Assembly: GCF_019703515.2 (NCBI RefSeq)
Contig: NC_059365.1
Coordinates: forward strand, 37,498,001-37,562,000
DNA: 64,000 bases
Direction: 5' to 3'
DNA from: Myxocyprinus asiaticus
Lineage: Eukaryota; Chordata; Actinopteri; Cypriniformes; Catostomidae
Both the position numbers and the translations under genes were made by a program. A model generated the notes under the pieces. It was not told where the DNA came from and did no database searches. It saw nothing but the letters and a program-made list of their open reading frames with translations. Below are positions 20,694-33,068 of this stretch, piece by piece; the first letter of the stretch is position 1, and the number at the start of each line of letters is the position of its first letter.

Positions 20694-22769
20694 AGTTTGC
20701 ATTTATGTTATGTTCAAATAATTTAATTGAATCCTTGAATCACTATGTGCCATTGTATTAATACAGGTTTGTAAAAACTTAAAGCGGCACTATGGAACTT
20801 TAAGCTCTCTAACGACATCTGTGGTTGAAACCTAAAATTGCAAGTAACTTGCAGAGGAACATTTTTGTGTAAGTTGTGTGTCGGTACTGCTCTCTGGGCG
20901 GATGAATCTTATGGTTTGAGGTCAGGGTTAGCATTTATAACCGAGATAATAATTGCTTTGAGCAAGATAAACAAAACTCTTATTCACATATTTTAATCTG
21001 ATTATACATGTGTTTTATCCACCACATATCTTTTGTATTGAACTACATATATCCCATAAGGTACATTTATATGAACTCATGATATGGCTGATACGAGTTC
21101 AATTGAAGACACTTTATTTTTATATTACAATCTACAGCCTCAGTGTACAATGCAAGTAAATGTAATACTACAACTGTATTTTACTGCACACTATAAAACT
21201 AAACTAAAAACCCTCAAGGATGATTCAATAATGATAGGGAAGAAATATACTTTATTAAACATGAAAATAATATGCAGAAATATGCAGTGAAACAATTACA
21301 ATAATAAGCAGTTTCCTTAATCATTTCTTTGGCAAAAAAGGCATAATAGAGAGATGGTTACACACAGAGCTGTATTAACGCACAGGCTTACCGGGGCTTA
21401 AGCAGGTATTCTCCCCCGTCATTGGTCTCGGCAGGGTGCATATGTAAACACTTTCAGCGGGAGATGCTGGCGCAAACACAGAGAGGGTGTGCAACGACTA
21501 AACTCATCCGTGTAAGCCCCAGAGCACATTAATGCGGCCCTGGTTACACGCTAAACAAATGAATAAGTACTGTACATTACTGTGCTAAGAAATCGGTACA
21601 TTATAAATAACTTGAGATTAGTATACCGATCACGGGAAACTACCTTCTAGTACACTGTAGCCTACCTGTAATGGAGTTTAAACAGAACATCTGCTAAAAG
21701 AGCAACGGAAAGTGACAACAGCTTGTGCATTTCTGTGACTGAGGTAAAAGGAAGAAGAAAACAGTGGTGCACACACACTGTGTGTACACTGAAACGACAG
21801 CAATGTTATAAAATACTCAGAAGTCATGAATATTAGTAAACATGCTACAGTAACTTCACCAGAAAACATAGCCAATTAAACACATAACAATCAGTAAGCA
21901 CAATATCCCCCCCCCCCCCAATAGCCTAAAGTTCGATTAATTAAAGCATGACAAGCAATATAAGCTTCAAGAACCCTACCAGAAAACATATTCAAGTGTT
22001 ATAGCAAGTAAACAACTTTGTCAAACCATCCAGAGACTGATGTCCTCCCGTTGCTGACCTGATCTGTGACTGACTGAACTGCCATCGCTTCACCAGCCGG
22101 CACACCCACGACATGGTAGCCTGTACTTCTCTGTTCTTACGGACATGACATAGGAGGGATGACGGAAATGTTTTCACACCAAATCCGACCTGACAGCTAA
22201 AAATATACATAATTTTTGTAGACCTACCATAGTGAATCAGGGTAAGATAATGTTTTGAACACAGATTTTTTTATGTACCTAAACAAATCTTACGTAGTGT
22301 AGCTTTAATAAACACACAGGTCTCTATTTTAGCTTGAGCTAAGTCTATGCACAAGTGGGTTGATAAAATTGCATGTGCAAAGTGCTAATGGGCTGGGTGA
22401 AGTTAGTATTTTAAACTTCCATAGTTATGTGGCATACCATACCACTTGTGGTATTCAAATATCGAGAAACACTGGCCTTGAATGACCGTATTAACATTTT
22501 GACGCTTTATAATGGTATATTAATATTTCTAATGGTTCTCATGAGAAGTTGTAATAATAGTATGAGATGGTGAAATCATAAGAAATCGTAAGAGTTGGCC
22601 TGTACAAAAACATACAACTTTTATTCCTATTGAGAAAAGTAAATGAACCAATGAACAATGTTATTACCAATCTTTCTAAATGTAATACCTGACCCATACC
22701 TAAACCTAAGCATCAGGTGTAACTTCTTACCCAAACCCTAAACCTAACCATGATTTTAATAGAAAAAAT
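20694..22769. other. Intronic sequence, no gene seen
   Basis: The segment has a poly-C run (about 21907-21919). Its right part (about 22480-22760) belongs to a dispersed repeat described separately. No host exon or transposase was recognised. Confidence 0.55.
22480..22760 (-). repeat. Dispersed repeat, copy 1
   Basis: Read on the minus strand it shares ATTTCTTATGATTT, CATACTATTATTACAACTT-type phrases and an adjacent AACCTAA-rich part with 46060-46300. A shorter relative lies at 25590-25700. The class was not determined. Confidence 0.6.
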
Positions 22770-25366
22770 GTAGCTGCAAGCAGCAATTATAGGGTCAAGC
22801 ACACCAATGGAATACATTTAGATTAAATATAGAATTCCGGTGAAGATTTTAAGCAGAGTTGTGAAAAAAGACATTTGTTTTATTACCTATAGTGTTGTAC
22901 AAATGCTTATCAATTTTGACCAATAGGTGGCGCTGTCACCAAATTGATATCGTATTGTAAAGGCTTCGTCACAATGCCATATATGAAGTTTCATGTCAAC
23001 ACACCAAAGCATTCAAGAGATACAGCCTCAAACCCTTATTGGCATACTGCCATTAAATGCGTTGATGCGTTAACAAGAATGGTTTAGCTTTTCATACCTT
23101 TTTTTCATAACTTTTTGTCATGAGTGTCTCTAGATGATACATGTGAAATAAAAAAAGTAAGTTTTAAAAAAGCCTGACAGGAAGTATGGCCGAGCATGGC
23201 AAATTTGGTATCAACGTACTCTGCATGACCCAAGGAAGTCTCATGCCAATAGGCCAAATGAATCAAAAGCATTTATTTGTATCTTTTGACCAATAGGTGG
23301 TGCTGTCATCAAACTTTTTAAGTACCTTCAGGACATGGCCCAAATGACCAGTGTTGGGTAACGTTACTTTTAAAAGTAACTCGTTAGAATATTGCATTAC
23401 TCCTTAAAAAAGTTACTTAATTAAAAAGAAAATTTTTATAGAAGGTAAAATGTTACGTTACTTTTGCGTTATTTTTGTGTTATTTTCTTCTCACGGCCTC
23501 TTTCTCTTCTGCTATACTATGCATTCCATACAAATAAGCCATGCATTGCATACAAAAGAAATTACAGGTCACGCTAGCTACTGTACAACACTCAAGTCAA
23601 AACATCATAGTAAACAAACAGATATTTAGAAAGTAGGTCTTCACGTCATATTTATAATAAAGAATCAATAACATGACTATGCATGATTTGTTTTTCCATC
23701 AACATGGCAGCCAATATAAATAATGAAGAATAACCACTATCTTACCTAAAGCAGCAAAGTCCAACACTTGAACCTGCAGCATATATGTCATCATGTGCTG
23801 TGCCCATCGACAATGTCAGAGTCAACATAAAATATTTTTCAAAAGTCAGGATAAAATTCAGTGGGGAATGCCAGCCTAACATGTTCAAGGAATGTGTCTG
23901 ATAATAAAAGAATATTTTTTACTTAAGTTATCTTAACATTATACAACATCAAAGGCGCATATTTATGCAACTTGAATGGAATCTTTTTTAATGCAATCAA
24001 TATGTCATAATAACAGTTTGTTTTATGAATCAAACTACTTGTTTATTATAAAACAAAAATGTAGAATCTTTTTAGAAACAAATACATTTTCTCTGCATAC
24101 ACAATAGATGTAGAACGTTGCTCAGAGCCACTGATTCAGAGTCAGCTTTTCTCATCCCATTCTCCCAGTTACGGGGAGCTGAAACACGGAGCAGTTCGGC
24201 TGCATAAGTCAGTGAACTGAGCGGGTATTTTTCACTAGTCTTATAATTCCTCTGCCTAAACGCATTTACTAATTTTTTTTAATGCAATGTGTATTAACAC
24301 ATGAATCACTCGCATTTCACTCAACCGAATGTTGACCTCATATTACACTAAAACACGCAATTTGTCCAGCTTGTATAGCTAATACACATGCGCGTTAGTG
24401 AGTTGATTGACAGGTGATGTCTGTATCTAAAAGGTGATTGGCTCTTTTACCTGCAAGGTGGGACTTCCTTTCTACATCCATTGACTGTTGGGTGCTAGAG
24501 CTTCTTGGTTGAGCGTTCCAATTTCTCCCATTCATTTAAATAGAAGTGACTCATCTCTGCTAAATAGTCTCTGGCCTCAAACTCCATAGAATTACAGTGC
24601 CCATCATGCACTACATCTTCTCCCCGAAGTTTGCACACTTTTACTCCTGATTTCTCGCAATACAGGGAAAGTAGAGGTGTACAATAGCAACGCGTTACTT
24701 TATTTTAAAAGTAACTCCGATATTATGGTCTAAAATGTAAAAAAATGCAGTTACTTTACTTGTTACTCAGAAAAGTAATCTGATTACGTAAATTGTGTTA
24801 CTTGTAACGCGTTACCCCCAGCACTGAAAATGACACATACCAAATTTCATAATGATACGCCAATACGCTTATCACCTATAGCAATTTAACACAAAATTCA
24901 AAATGGATGATGCCCATAATGGCGGACATAGGAAAATTGGGTATCATATATGATACCATGACACCAGGAATCTAATGAGATCAGCCTTATAATTGTAGGC
25001 CAAACTATTCAGAAGTTATAAGCAAAAATATCAGTTTTTATGTATCCTGACCACTACGTGACACTGTGCCAAAACGCTGCAGGTACCCTCAGGTCATACT
25101 TGTGATGACATATAAAAAGTTTTGTATCAATACTCTAAATTGTTGCTAAGATATAGCCTCACGTCCATTTTTGCGTGTTCGCAATCAAATTCGATAAAGC
25201 GTTATACAAGAATGGTTTATCATAATAAATCTCAACATATTTTTGTCATTAACGTCTCTAGATGTTACGTGCAAACTTTCAAGCCAATCGGACATATGGT
25301 ATAGGAGGAGTTCGAAAAAGTATGTTTTTCAGAAACTTCTAAATGGCGGAGCTGCTTGGCCCCAAT
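22770..25366 (+). repeat. Old interspersed repeat with internal units, split by a hAT-like element
   Basis: It starts TAGCTGCAAGCAGCAATTAT, a common fish repeat. A degenerate unit with GACCAATAGGTGGCGCTGTC recurs at about 22918, 23288 and 25049, each followed by a phrase about metabolite-free AT-rich text ending in CAAATTTCAT- or GAAGTTTCAT-type sequence. The element at 23349-24826 interrupts the second unit. The right boundary is approximate. No protein is encoded. Confidence 0.65.
23349..24826. mobile_element. hAT-like non-autonomous element with 8-bp target duplication
   Basis: Left end CAGTGTTGGGTAACGTTAC and right end GTAACGCGTTACCCCCAGCACTG-type termini form terminal inverted repeats. 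Flanks CAAATGAC (23341-23348) and AAAATGAC (24827-24834) match at 7 of 8 bases, the duplication length of hAT elements. Removing it restores a continuous host repeat (CCCAAATGAC to ACACATACC). No transposase frame is seen in its 1478 bp. Confidence 0.82.
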
Positions 25367-25589
25367 TAACTTTTATATACCACGGAAGAAAACCTCGGGT
25401 TTGGAACGAGACGAGGCAAGCGTATTACAGGTTATTCACATTCATCAGTCATTTGTTTTGAATAAATAAATATGGAACAAGTGACCAAATTTATTAACAG
25501 ATATTTATTTTATTAAAATAAAGTGTTGAATAGGAGGCTAGCTAAAATGTGATGCCTGTCTTGCATCGATTTGAAATTCTGTTTGTTAA

Positions 25590-25700
25590 TTGGTTAGCTT
25601 CTATGGGAATAAAAGTTGTATCTTTTCATACGAGCCAAGTCATGCAATATCATATGATTTCAACATCTTGTACGAATTATTTGAAGTTGTCATGAGACTA
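25590..25700 (+). repeat. Dispersed repeat fragment next to the complexin exon
   Basis: TTTTCATACGAGCCAAGTC, CATATGATTTCAACATCTTG and GAAGTTGTCATGAGAC match the family at 46060-46300. It ends about 20-30 bp from the splice donor of the exon at 25727. Confidence 0.55.
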
Positions 25701-25726
25701 TGTTGATTATCTCATGGTATGTTTAC

Positions 25727-25902
25727 CTTGTCCCTGATGCCCTGCCGAATCGATTCCCTCTCCGCCTCCATTTTTGCATACTTCGCCTTCCTCTCTTCCT
25801 CCTGTTGCCTGAGGGCTTCCTGTCTTTCTTCTTCCTTCCTCTCAGCATCAGGGTCCTTCTCCTCCTCACCGCCTAGCATTTTCCCCATGTCTTTGGTCGC
25901 CC
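25727..25902 (-). CDS. cplx1: Complexin (complexin-1/2 type), internal coding exon
   Basis: The exon encodes the last two bases of the Gly11 codon and residues 12-69 of complexin, with an AG acceptor at 25903-25904 and a GTAAAC donor at 25721-25726. It begins [20 protein letters not shown], then the accessory helix ([20 protein letters not shown]) and the central SNARE-binding helix ([18 protein letters not shown]). By position Arg48, Arg59, Arg63 and Lys69, the residues known to contact the SNARE bundle, are all present. YAKMEAERE and RQGIRDK follow complexin-1 rather than complexin-2 (HARMEAERE). The exon encoding the first ~11 residues was not located. Confidence 0.95.
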
Positions 25903-27028
25903 CTTTAAGAGAATTACATTTAAATTATGCATTTGATTGAAGCTTTTGAAGTACATTCAAGGTATACATTTTAGCAGTTTGTGGAGCCCTGGGAATCTAA
26001 CCCATGACCTTGACCTTACTTGCATCGTGCTCTACCAGTTCCCTCAGAGAGAAATGAGAACAAGAAATCATTCAACAGTCCATGAACTACATTTCACACA
26101 GATTTGGAGGATAACCTCTAACATTCTGTAAGGTGGATTGAATGATAAAAGAAAGTTCATCTGGTTTCTTTTATAAATTCCCTCAATGGTGACTGCTCTC
26201 TTTGTCAGTAGGACATGCAAGTAGGACAGGCAGCCAGAAAAGGACAATGGGTCAGAACATTACAATAAAAGGGCTCCATTAGGGCCATGAGGACAAACGG
26301 ATTTTGACAGAGCAGATAATAAGCTCTGATTGCATTCTGTAGTGTATCTATGATGCTCTGTGTGTCCCAACTGTTGGTCAAACCGTATTAATGCAATGTG
26401 ATATTACATTATGTCAGGCTTATTTTTGTTAATGAGGGTGTAATTAGCCTTTGTCAATAGACAAGTGCTCAAAAACACACAAAGCATGGTCAGAATTACT
26501 CTAAATGAACAGCTAGTAACCGTGATGTCCTTAAAGGTAATACAAGCTGAAGAGTATGTCAGCTGTGCATGAATATTTCATTATATCAAGGGAGTGCCAT
26601 TAATATGCTGAAAGACAGGACACTGTGAGCTTCCCTACATACAGTACATAATCTATGGTATGTGAAAGTATGTTTAGAAAGCTATCTTGCACTTTTTTAA
26701 TAATGTTGGATTTCTTTTCTTTTTTTTAATTATTATTATTATTTTATTGTGGCACTTTCCATGTTCCATTTTTTCCAAATTTTCCTAATTTGAAAGTCAC
26801 TTTGGATAAAAGTGTCTTCTAAATGAATAAGTATAATGTAAAGCACAAAAAAATAAAAGGTGGTATTGTAAAACAAACAGACTAGGTTAGAAAGTACTCT
26901 CTTAAAAATAAAGGTTCTTCTATGTATTTTTTAGCATTTTAGGTTCTTAAAAAAACCAAACAACCATTTTTGCTGTATTGACCTGTTTTAGTCAAGTGAA
27001 TTGTTCTTGAAGAATTACTTATTCAGAG

Positions 27029-27058
27029 TTATTATTATTATTATTATTATTATTATTT
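27029..27058. repeat. (ATT)n microsatellite
   Basis: About nine TTA units followed by TTTTA. Confidence 0.9.
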
Positions 27059-27818
27059 TATGTTACTTTCTGTTTTAAATTTGGTCACAATATTACAAAA
27101 CATCTGTGAGGATCCTGTCTTTATGAATGTAAGAGCTGCTTTTAAAACTCTCTTTTTTAACTATGTTATTACCGTATGTTAAATATGTTTCTTTTGAAGC
27201 ATAGTTAATTTAAAGGTTAATTTAGTTAAGTTAATAAAAAAATATTCAGTATTTTCCACATTAACTTACTGTTTAAATATAACTAATATTTTGCATTCTA
27301 CTCTGGTGGTGTGAATAAAGTCTGTGCTTCATAATCTTATGATGTGTTGTTTATTAACTTGCATTATTTTCTACAAATTAACAATATACTGTATATTGAC
27401 ATGTTAGTACTTTTTATTTATTACAATGTGTTACAATTATCACATATCTCTAATTATACAGCCTGGGTGTTATGAATTTAACATCGTCCTATGTGCATCT
27501 CCAGTTTAACTGTATCCGACTCGATTATGTTTTACATGTAATGACAACTGACATATCAAAGATGTTTGAGGTAAAAATTTTAAGCTTTTGGCAAAGCATT
27601 TTCTGAACAAATTAGCAAAAACCCTGCTCTCTATCTCTGCACTCTCCCTTAATCACTGCTTGACTTTGGCAAAATGTCATATCACTTGAAAGATATAACT
27701 TTATTGAAAGAAAAATTAAAATTTTGCTCTAAGTAAACAGCAGTTTCACTTTATCAAGCTTTATAAATAGAAATAAACGTTTCGACAACTTTTGCCACAT
27801 CCCAAAAGGTACAACAAA

Positions 27819-28272
27819 AGCTGGGTAGCTCAGCGAGTAAAGACGCTGACTACCACCCATGGAGTTGCAAGTTTGAATCCAGGGCATGCTGAGTGACTCC
27901 AGCCAGGTCTCCTAAGCAACCAAATTGGCCCGGTTGCTAGGGAGTGTAGAGTCACATGGGGTAACCTCCTCGTGGTTGCTATAATGTGGTTCGCTCTCGG
28001 TGGGGCGTGTGGTGAGTTGTGCGTGGATGCCACGGAGAATAGCGTGAAGCCTCAACACGCACTATGTCTCCGCGGTAACGCACTCAACAAGCCACGTGAT
28101 AAGATACGTGGATTGATGGTCTCAGACGCAGAGGCAGCTGAGATTCGTCCTCCGCCACCCGGATTGAAGCGAGTCACTACGCCACCATGACGGCCTAGAG
28201 CTCATTGGGAATTGGGCATTCCAAATTGGGGAGAAAAAGGGGAGAAAATCAAAAAAAAAAAAAAGAAAGAAA
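27819..28272 (+). mobile_element. tRNA-derived SINE, copy 2
   Basis: It is the same family as 7840-8328, with GGGTAGCTCAGCGAG (A box), AAGTTTGAATCC (diverged B box), CCTCGTGGTTGCTATAATG in the body and a GGGGAGAAAATC plus poly-A tail. AAAAGGTA occurs at 27804-27811 and 28274-28281 and may be the remains of a target duplication. Open frames within it are accidental. Confidence 0.88.
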
Positions 28273-29259
28273 GAAAAGGTATTTGGGGTTTTGGTCACAA
28301 ACATGGTGGCACGGTCATACAGTGACTTCACATGAAACAGGTCAATAGGGTTCGTGAGTTGGCTATATCATTCTTTGGAGAGCCAAAAATATAGGTTCTT
28401 TAGCATACTGGTTTCTGCCTAGAGGAAAATGTTATTGCTCAGAAGTTGCACTCTTTCATATCTTAGGAAATGTAATGAAGTTATTTGTTTAGTCTCATTT
28501 AAGGATCAACTTTGTCTCAGATGTTTTCCTAAAATTCCTTAAGGGAAATAAAAATAGATACAAATGCAACCGTAACCTTTGTGTCTTTTTTAGGCTGACA
28601 TAGCAGAACAGAAGTTATCCAAGTTCATGCAATATGTATTCATGTCATGTCGGTTTTTTCTGGGAGACGGAACGACATGTAAATGCATGAGGGGTTCTGT
28701 TTTTCAGTCCAGGAGTTTTGTTCTTCCTGGATCAGTTACAGTTGGGGGTGGCACAATGCCATTGTCCACCAGCTCATGAGGTCTGCGTTCAACCTGCGTG
28801 ACATGTGGTCTCACATTTCCCACTCTCCAAAAATCGATTTTAATGAGGGCTGGGCCTCTCTGACAGCAGAGACATGTACAGACTTCAGACCTTCAGATCC
28901 ATTGATTCACTCCTATTTCATCAGCCTGGGCTGTTCGTTCAAAAATACAGACAACTGCTTTTCACCATGCATGCAACAGACCAACACAACTTTATGGCTG
29001 ATGCCTGAAAGAGGCTTTATGTGCACGAAAACCATTAATGATTAGATCAGAAGAAAGTGATAATTACTTAACACGATTTTGTAGGAGACAAATTGAGAGC
29101 ATTCTACTGTACTGCTCTAAAGTCAACATGAAATCAAAATTGACCCTTGTCTTAATTCATGTTTCTAGCCTGTCTGTCAACATTAATGTAATAAAAGTTA
29201 TGGCAACAATAGCAAATAACAATCATTTTGCAAAAGCGCTATCATTAGGATATGTTAAA

Positions 29260-29345
29260 GGGATAGTCATCCAAGATGTGTGTGACTTTCTTACTTCAGC
29301 AGAACACAAACAAAGATTTTTAGAAGAATATCTCAGCTCTGTAGG
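29260..29345 (+). repeat. Short fragment of a common fish repeat
   Basis: AAAGGGATAGTCATCCAAG and TTCAGCAGAACACAAAC-type phrases resemble the family at 110-262. It is too short to classify. Confidence 0.35.
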
Positions 29346-29466
29346 TCTATGCAATGCAAGTGATTGGTGGCCAGACTTTTAAAGCTCCAAAAAAGTACTT
29401 AAAAGTAAAAAAAAAAAAAAAAAAATGTTTCACTTACTTAAGAAGCAGAATGGCATGAGATATTAA

Positions 29467-29642
29467 GTCTTGTTTTCAGAGAAATCTAACAAACATTTGG
29501 TGAGGTTAATGCTTAAAACAATAAAAAAACTATTTGCCAATGGGGAAAATAGTTTTTTTCTTAACCCATTGGCCAATTTTGTTTTTTCTTGTTATAGGCA
29601 TAAATGTAACTTATCTTTGTTAGATTTCTCTGAAAACAAGAC
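29467..29642. repeat. Miniature inverted-repeat element with perfect 27-bp ends
   Basis: 29467-29493 (GTCTTGTTTTCAGAGAAATC...) and 29616-29642 are exact reverse complements over 27 bases. The centre has a second short pair (GCCAATGGG and CCCATTGGC). It looks like a MITE; a target duplication was not clear. Confidence 0.88.
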
Positions 29643-29750
29643 AAAATATCATATCAATATTTTATTTATGTGTATATGTTACTTCATCTTGTTTAATGAC
29701 AGTTAAGATATTTTTTACTGGAAAAAATGAAAAAAATAAATAAATAATAA

Positions 29751-29788
<38 letters not shown>

Positions 29789-30868
29789 GTGTACGGAAAG
29801 CCCAGGTTTCACAATCCAATTAATTATCCTGTTAAACTTGAAAATACAGCACATTATAAAAGTCAAATGGGTTGTGAATGCCATTTCATGACTTTAAATT
29901 CTACTACAAGATCAGAAGTAACATTAATTCACTGTTTCACAAACTGATCCAATTAACTACATCTTCTCAGAGTGACTCACTTTAAAAATCCCCAATGTTA
30001 CTCTAAGTCCAACTAAATGAAACACAATTATCTACACTCATATTACACTTCGGAGCCAGCCATTCAGCTTTATCACAATCAATAGGTCGAAATAGTACAA
30101 GTTTATGAGCTGTTTGGTCTAGTTTGAACAAAGCATGCCCACAAGAACAGCAGGCTTACACCAGCTCAGAAAACTGCCTCAAATTGAGTTCTGTGAAGAC
30201 AGAATGAGTTTGTACAAATTTGGGAACATTTAGAAAGCAGTCTCCATCTTAAAAATCCCTTGATTTCAGAAGAGTTGACTCTAGGCTTTAATTTTAGGGC
30301 AAGATTAACCTATGAGGATTGTCTCTGCAGCAACTGAACTGAAACAACTCACTGGGGCATCCATGGAAAGGATTAGCTGACATAACTGAAAACTTGCTAA
30401 AAAAGATTCTGTAGAGAGCTGTCATCCTGAATAACCAGACGTTTGGAGTGGAGAGTTTATCCCTGCACTGAACAGCTTTAGCAAACTCTAGGTTTGAAAT
30501 GAAAATAGCTAGTGTGTATTCTCCGAGTTGTATCTCTGGGTATATCTATTGCTCTTTTGAAATGCTCAACATGGTGAATGTTTTTGTAGTATCTGAAGGT
30601 AAGAACGAAAAAGTTATACATGACATTCGAGGTTTGTGTGAACACAAAAATGTGTTATTTGAAACTCTCTTTGCCCATTACTGCATTAAGTGGGCCTAAC
30701 CATATTTGTTTATGGTTCTTTAGCCTTTGAAGTTACAGGAACATATAACAGAATTTGCAACCCAAGTTTTTTTTTAGAGGTGGAGCAAGTTACAAATAAA
30801 ATACATTTTGATAAAATATCACAAATACTTTTTTTATTTGGAATAATGTGCACAGATGAATTGTTCAC
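29643..30868. other. No gene seen; AT microsatellite at 29754-29785
   Basis: AT-rich sequence with a 32-bp AT array and short chance frames only. Confidence 0.55.
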
Positions 30869-33068
30869 CAGTGTTGGGGAGTAGTTAACTAAAAGTAGCA
30901 AAGCTACTAACTTAACTACATTTTTCAGTGACTTGACAGTAGCTCAACTATTTTCTTAATAATGTGGCCTTTCCAGTATAGAGTTATATTTGCCAACAAG
31001 TAGCACTGTAGTGTTTTGTGACACTACAGTGCTACTTTTTCTTTTTCACATTGTATTGCAAATGCAGCAATGGAGCCAAGGGAGTAATCAAACACACTCA
31101 CCTAAGCTGTCCTCTCTCTCATGTATCACTGGAAAACACAAATTAATTAAGTGAATCAATTCTTTTGGACAGCTCATGTTAACAGTTCATGTTAAAATTA
31201 ATTATTCCCTTATATTTAGCATTGGGAATTCATTTTAGTGAGTTGGTTCTTTTAGATGGGTCAAATGATCTAGTTCACATAAATGATTCACTGATTCACC
31301 AGTTCTTTTACGTTGTCACATAATAACGTCACCATTACATAATTTTAACATACCGGCATCGTGATATAGATACTTAAACACTCAAATAAAGCTATAAGTG
31401 GGCACATATTGCGGATTATTACTTTTTTCTGTTGTTATAAATAAGGGTGTTTATTGTCATAAGTGATTCCTTCAGTAATTCTGCACATTGAATACGACCA
31501 GTATTAAAATGAATGGGAGAAACTGGAATGCCCAACGGTCAAGGGATGTTGAAATGAGGTCCCACCTTAAAGGTAAAAGAGCCAATCACCCTTTAGATAC
31601 AGACATCGCCTGTCAATCAACTCGAGAACGTGCATGCGCATTAGCTAGACAAGCCAGGAAATTTAGTTTTTTAGTGTAATCTAAAGTAAAGAAGCATAAT
31701 TTATGATTCCAATGTTGTCAGATTTTACTGCTGATTTGAAACATGTTCTTTGATCGCAATCGTGACCAACTGTTTTGGAGATTTCGGTCTTTCTCTATTT
31801 AAGAAGATAGGAGCTGTTCTTGTATGCTGCTGGTTTACATAGAAAAATAGCTGCCCGAGAGAGTTCCAAAGATGGCTGCCAGTGGACTGAATTGCTAGAA
31901 AGACTTTGACACGACTGACAAATATTGATTAGGTTTTGGATAATTTTCCTATATTTTGCACCTAAAGCACCCAATACAGCCAGTGATGCACAGAGCGGGG
32001 ATGTTCCTGGGTGTTTACAGCATAAAGAGAATAAACTAATCTTAACTCCCCATTTTTTTTTACAGAAACCATGATCCAGCTTATTACATAGTAAAATGTA
32101 TTTACATTTGTTGGATAAAGTTTTTGCATGCTTTGATAAAATGCTATTTAATTAAACTAAATCAAATCGTAAGCATATTTCCAGTACGGTTTACTTGTTA
32201 TTAAAGAAACTTACATTTCGAACTGTCGTGACTGATTCAGTGTACTGTTGAGCTGAGAACTACTGTGACTGGATCATTGTCGATACAACTTTTACAATCA
32301 AGTCATAAACATATTTCCTGTAAGTAATATCTGTTTCACTTTCTGCTGTTCAGCAAAATACATTCAAAACAATAATTCCATCCCCCTGAATGAAACCCTC
32401 GGCACATGCATGCTCAGTATCAGCAGCTCAGCATGTCGGACATGTCCGAGAGAGGCGGTTTTCAGTTCGGTGTACTGTTGCGACCGGAGTGTTCAATCCG
32501 ACTTGCTAGTCAGAGCGGTTCATTGCAAAGTAGAGTTGGTAAAATCAAACATCACTAGTTCTAGGATCATATTACTCCAGATCATTTCGAGTCGGGGTGT
32601 CAGGCACGTCCGAGAGCGTGTTATAATTGAGTAACTTGTGGTCAAATTTGGTGAACTGGTTCAATCAGTTCACTGAAAATGACCGGTTCAAAAGAACAAT
32701 TCATTCACGATTAATCAATAACTTTATAGTAACCATGACTGTAGGAACTATGGTTAAATTTGTGGTTACTATGGTTTTTCTACAAATATCATGGTGAAGG
32801 TATTATGGTTACCGTAGTAAATATATAACTATCAAGTGATATTATTGAATTCCGCAGTCAGAACTAATTGCAGAATTAAATAACATCATCTGATTGTTGT
32901 ATATCTAAAATATTTTCTTCTTTAAATAGCTACAATATAGTTAGCTATTTTTATTAGTAGCTTATAGTGTATCTTATTACTTGAGTAGCTTGACTGTAGT
33001 TTAACTAAGTTATGAGTAACTTGTAGCTTCTGGTAGGCTACAGATTGAAAGTAGCTTCCCCAACATTG
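30869..33068. mobile_element. hAT-like non-autonomous element, 2.2 kb, perfect 8-bp duplication
   Basis: The ends are CAGTGTTGGGGAGTAGTTAA on the left and GAAAGTAGCTTCCCCAACATTG-type on the right, imperfect inverted repeats. TTGTTCAC flanks it exactly (30861-30868, 33069-33076). No transposase was found. It contains a perfect hairpin (30998-31037) and a block shared in reverse with the element at 23349-24826 (31500-31685 against 24344-24545). GT(A)CCGAGAG-like short repeats occur near 32440 and 32605. Confidence 0.85.
30998..31037. repeat. Perfect hairpin, 17-bp arms, 6-base loop
   Basis: AAGTAGCACTGTAGTGT and its exact reverse complement flank TTTGTG, within the hAT-like element. Confidence 0.9.

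Larger units (their letters stand above)
1480..25726 (-). other. Complexin intron between the two coding exons (24.2 kb)
   Basis: The intron is phase 0, between Lys69 and Tyr70, with a GT donor at 25725-25726 (read on the minus strand) and an AG acceptor at 1480-1481. It is packed with mobile DNA listed separately. No other host exon was recognised in it. The segment 1480-2028 holds only a short degenerate CTGTAT repeat near 1721-1771 and an AAC/AAT run near 1920-1960. Confidence 0.85.

Noticed and set aside
28683..29045. 120-codon plus-strand open frame
   Set aside because: No domain, no splice-site support and no recognised relative; length is compatible with chance in a 64-kb window.
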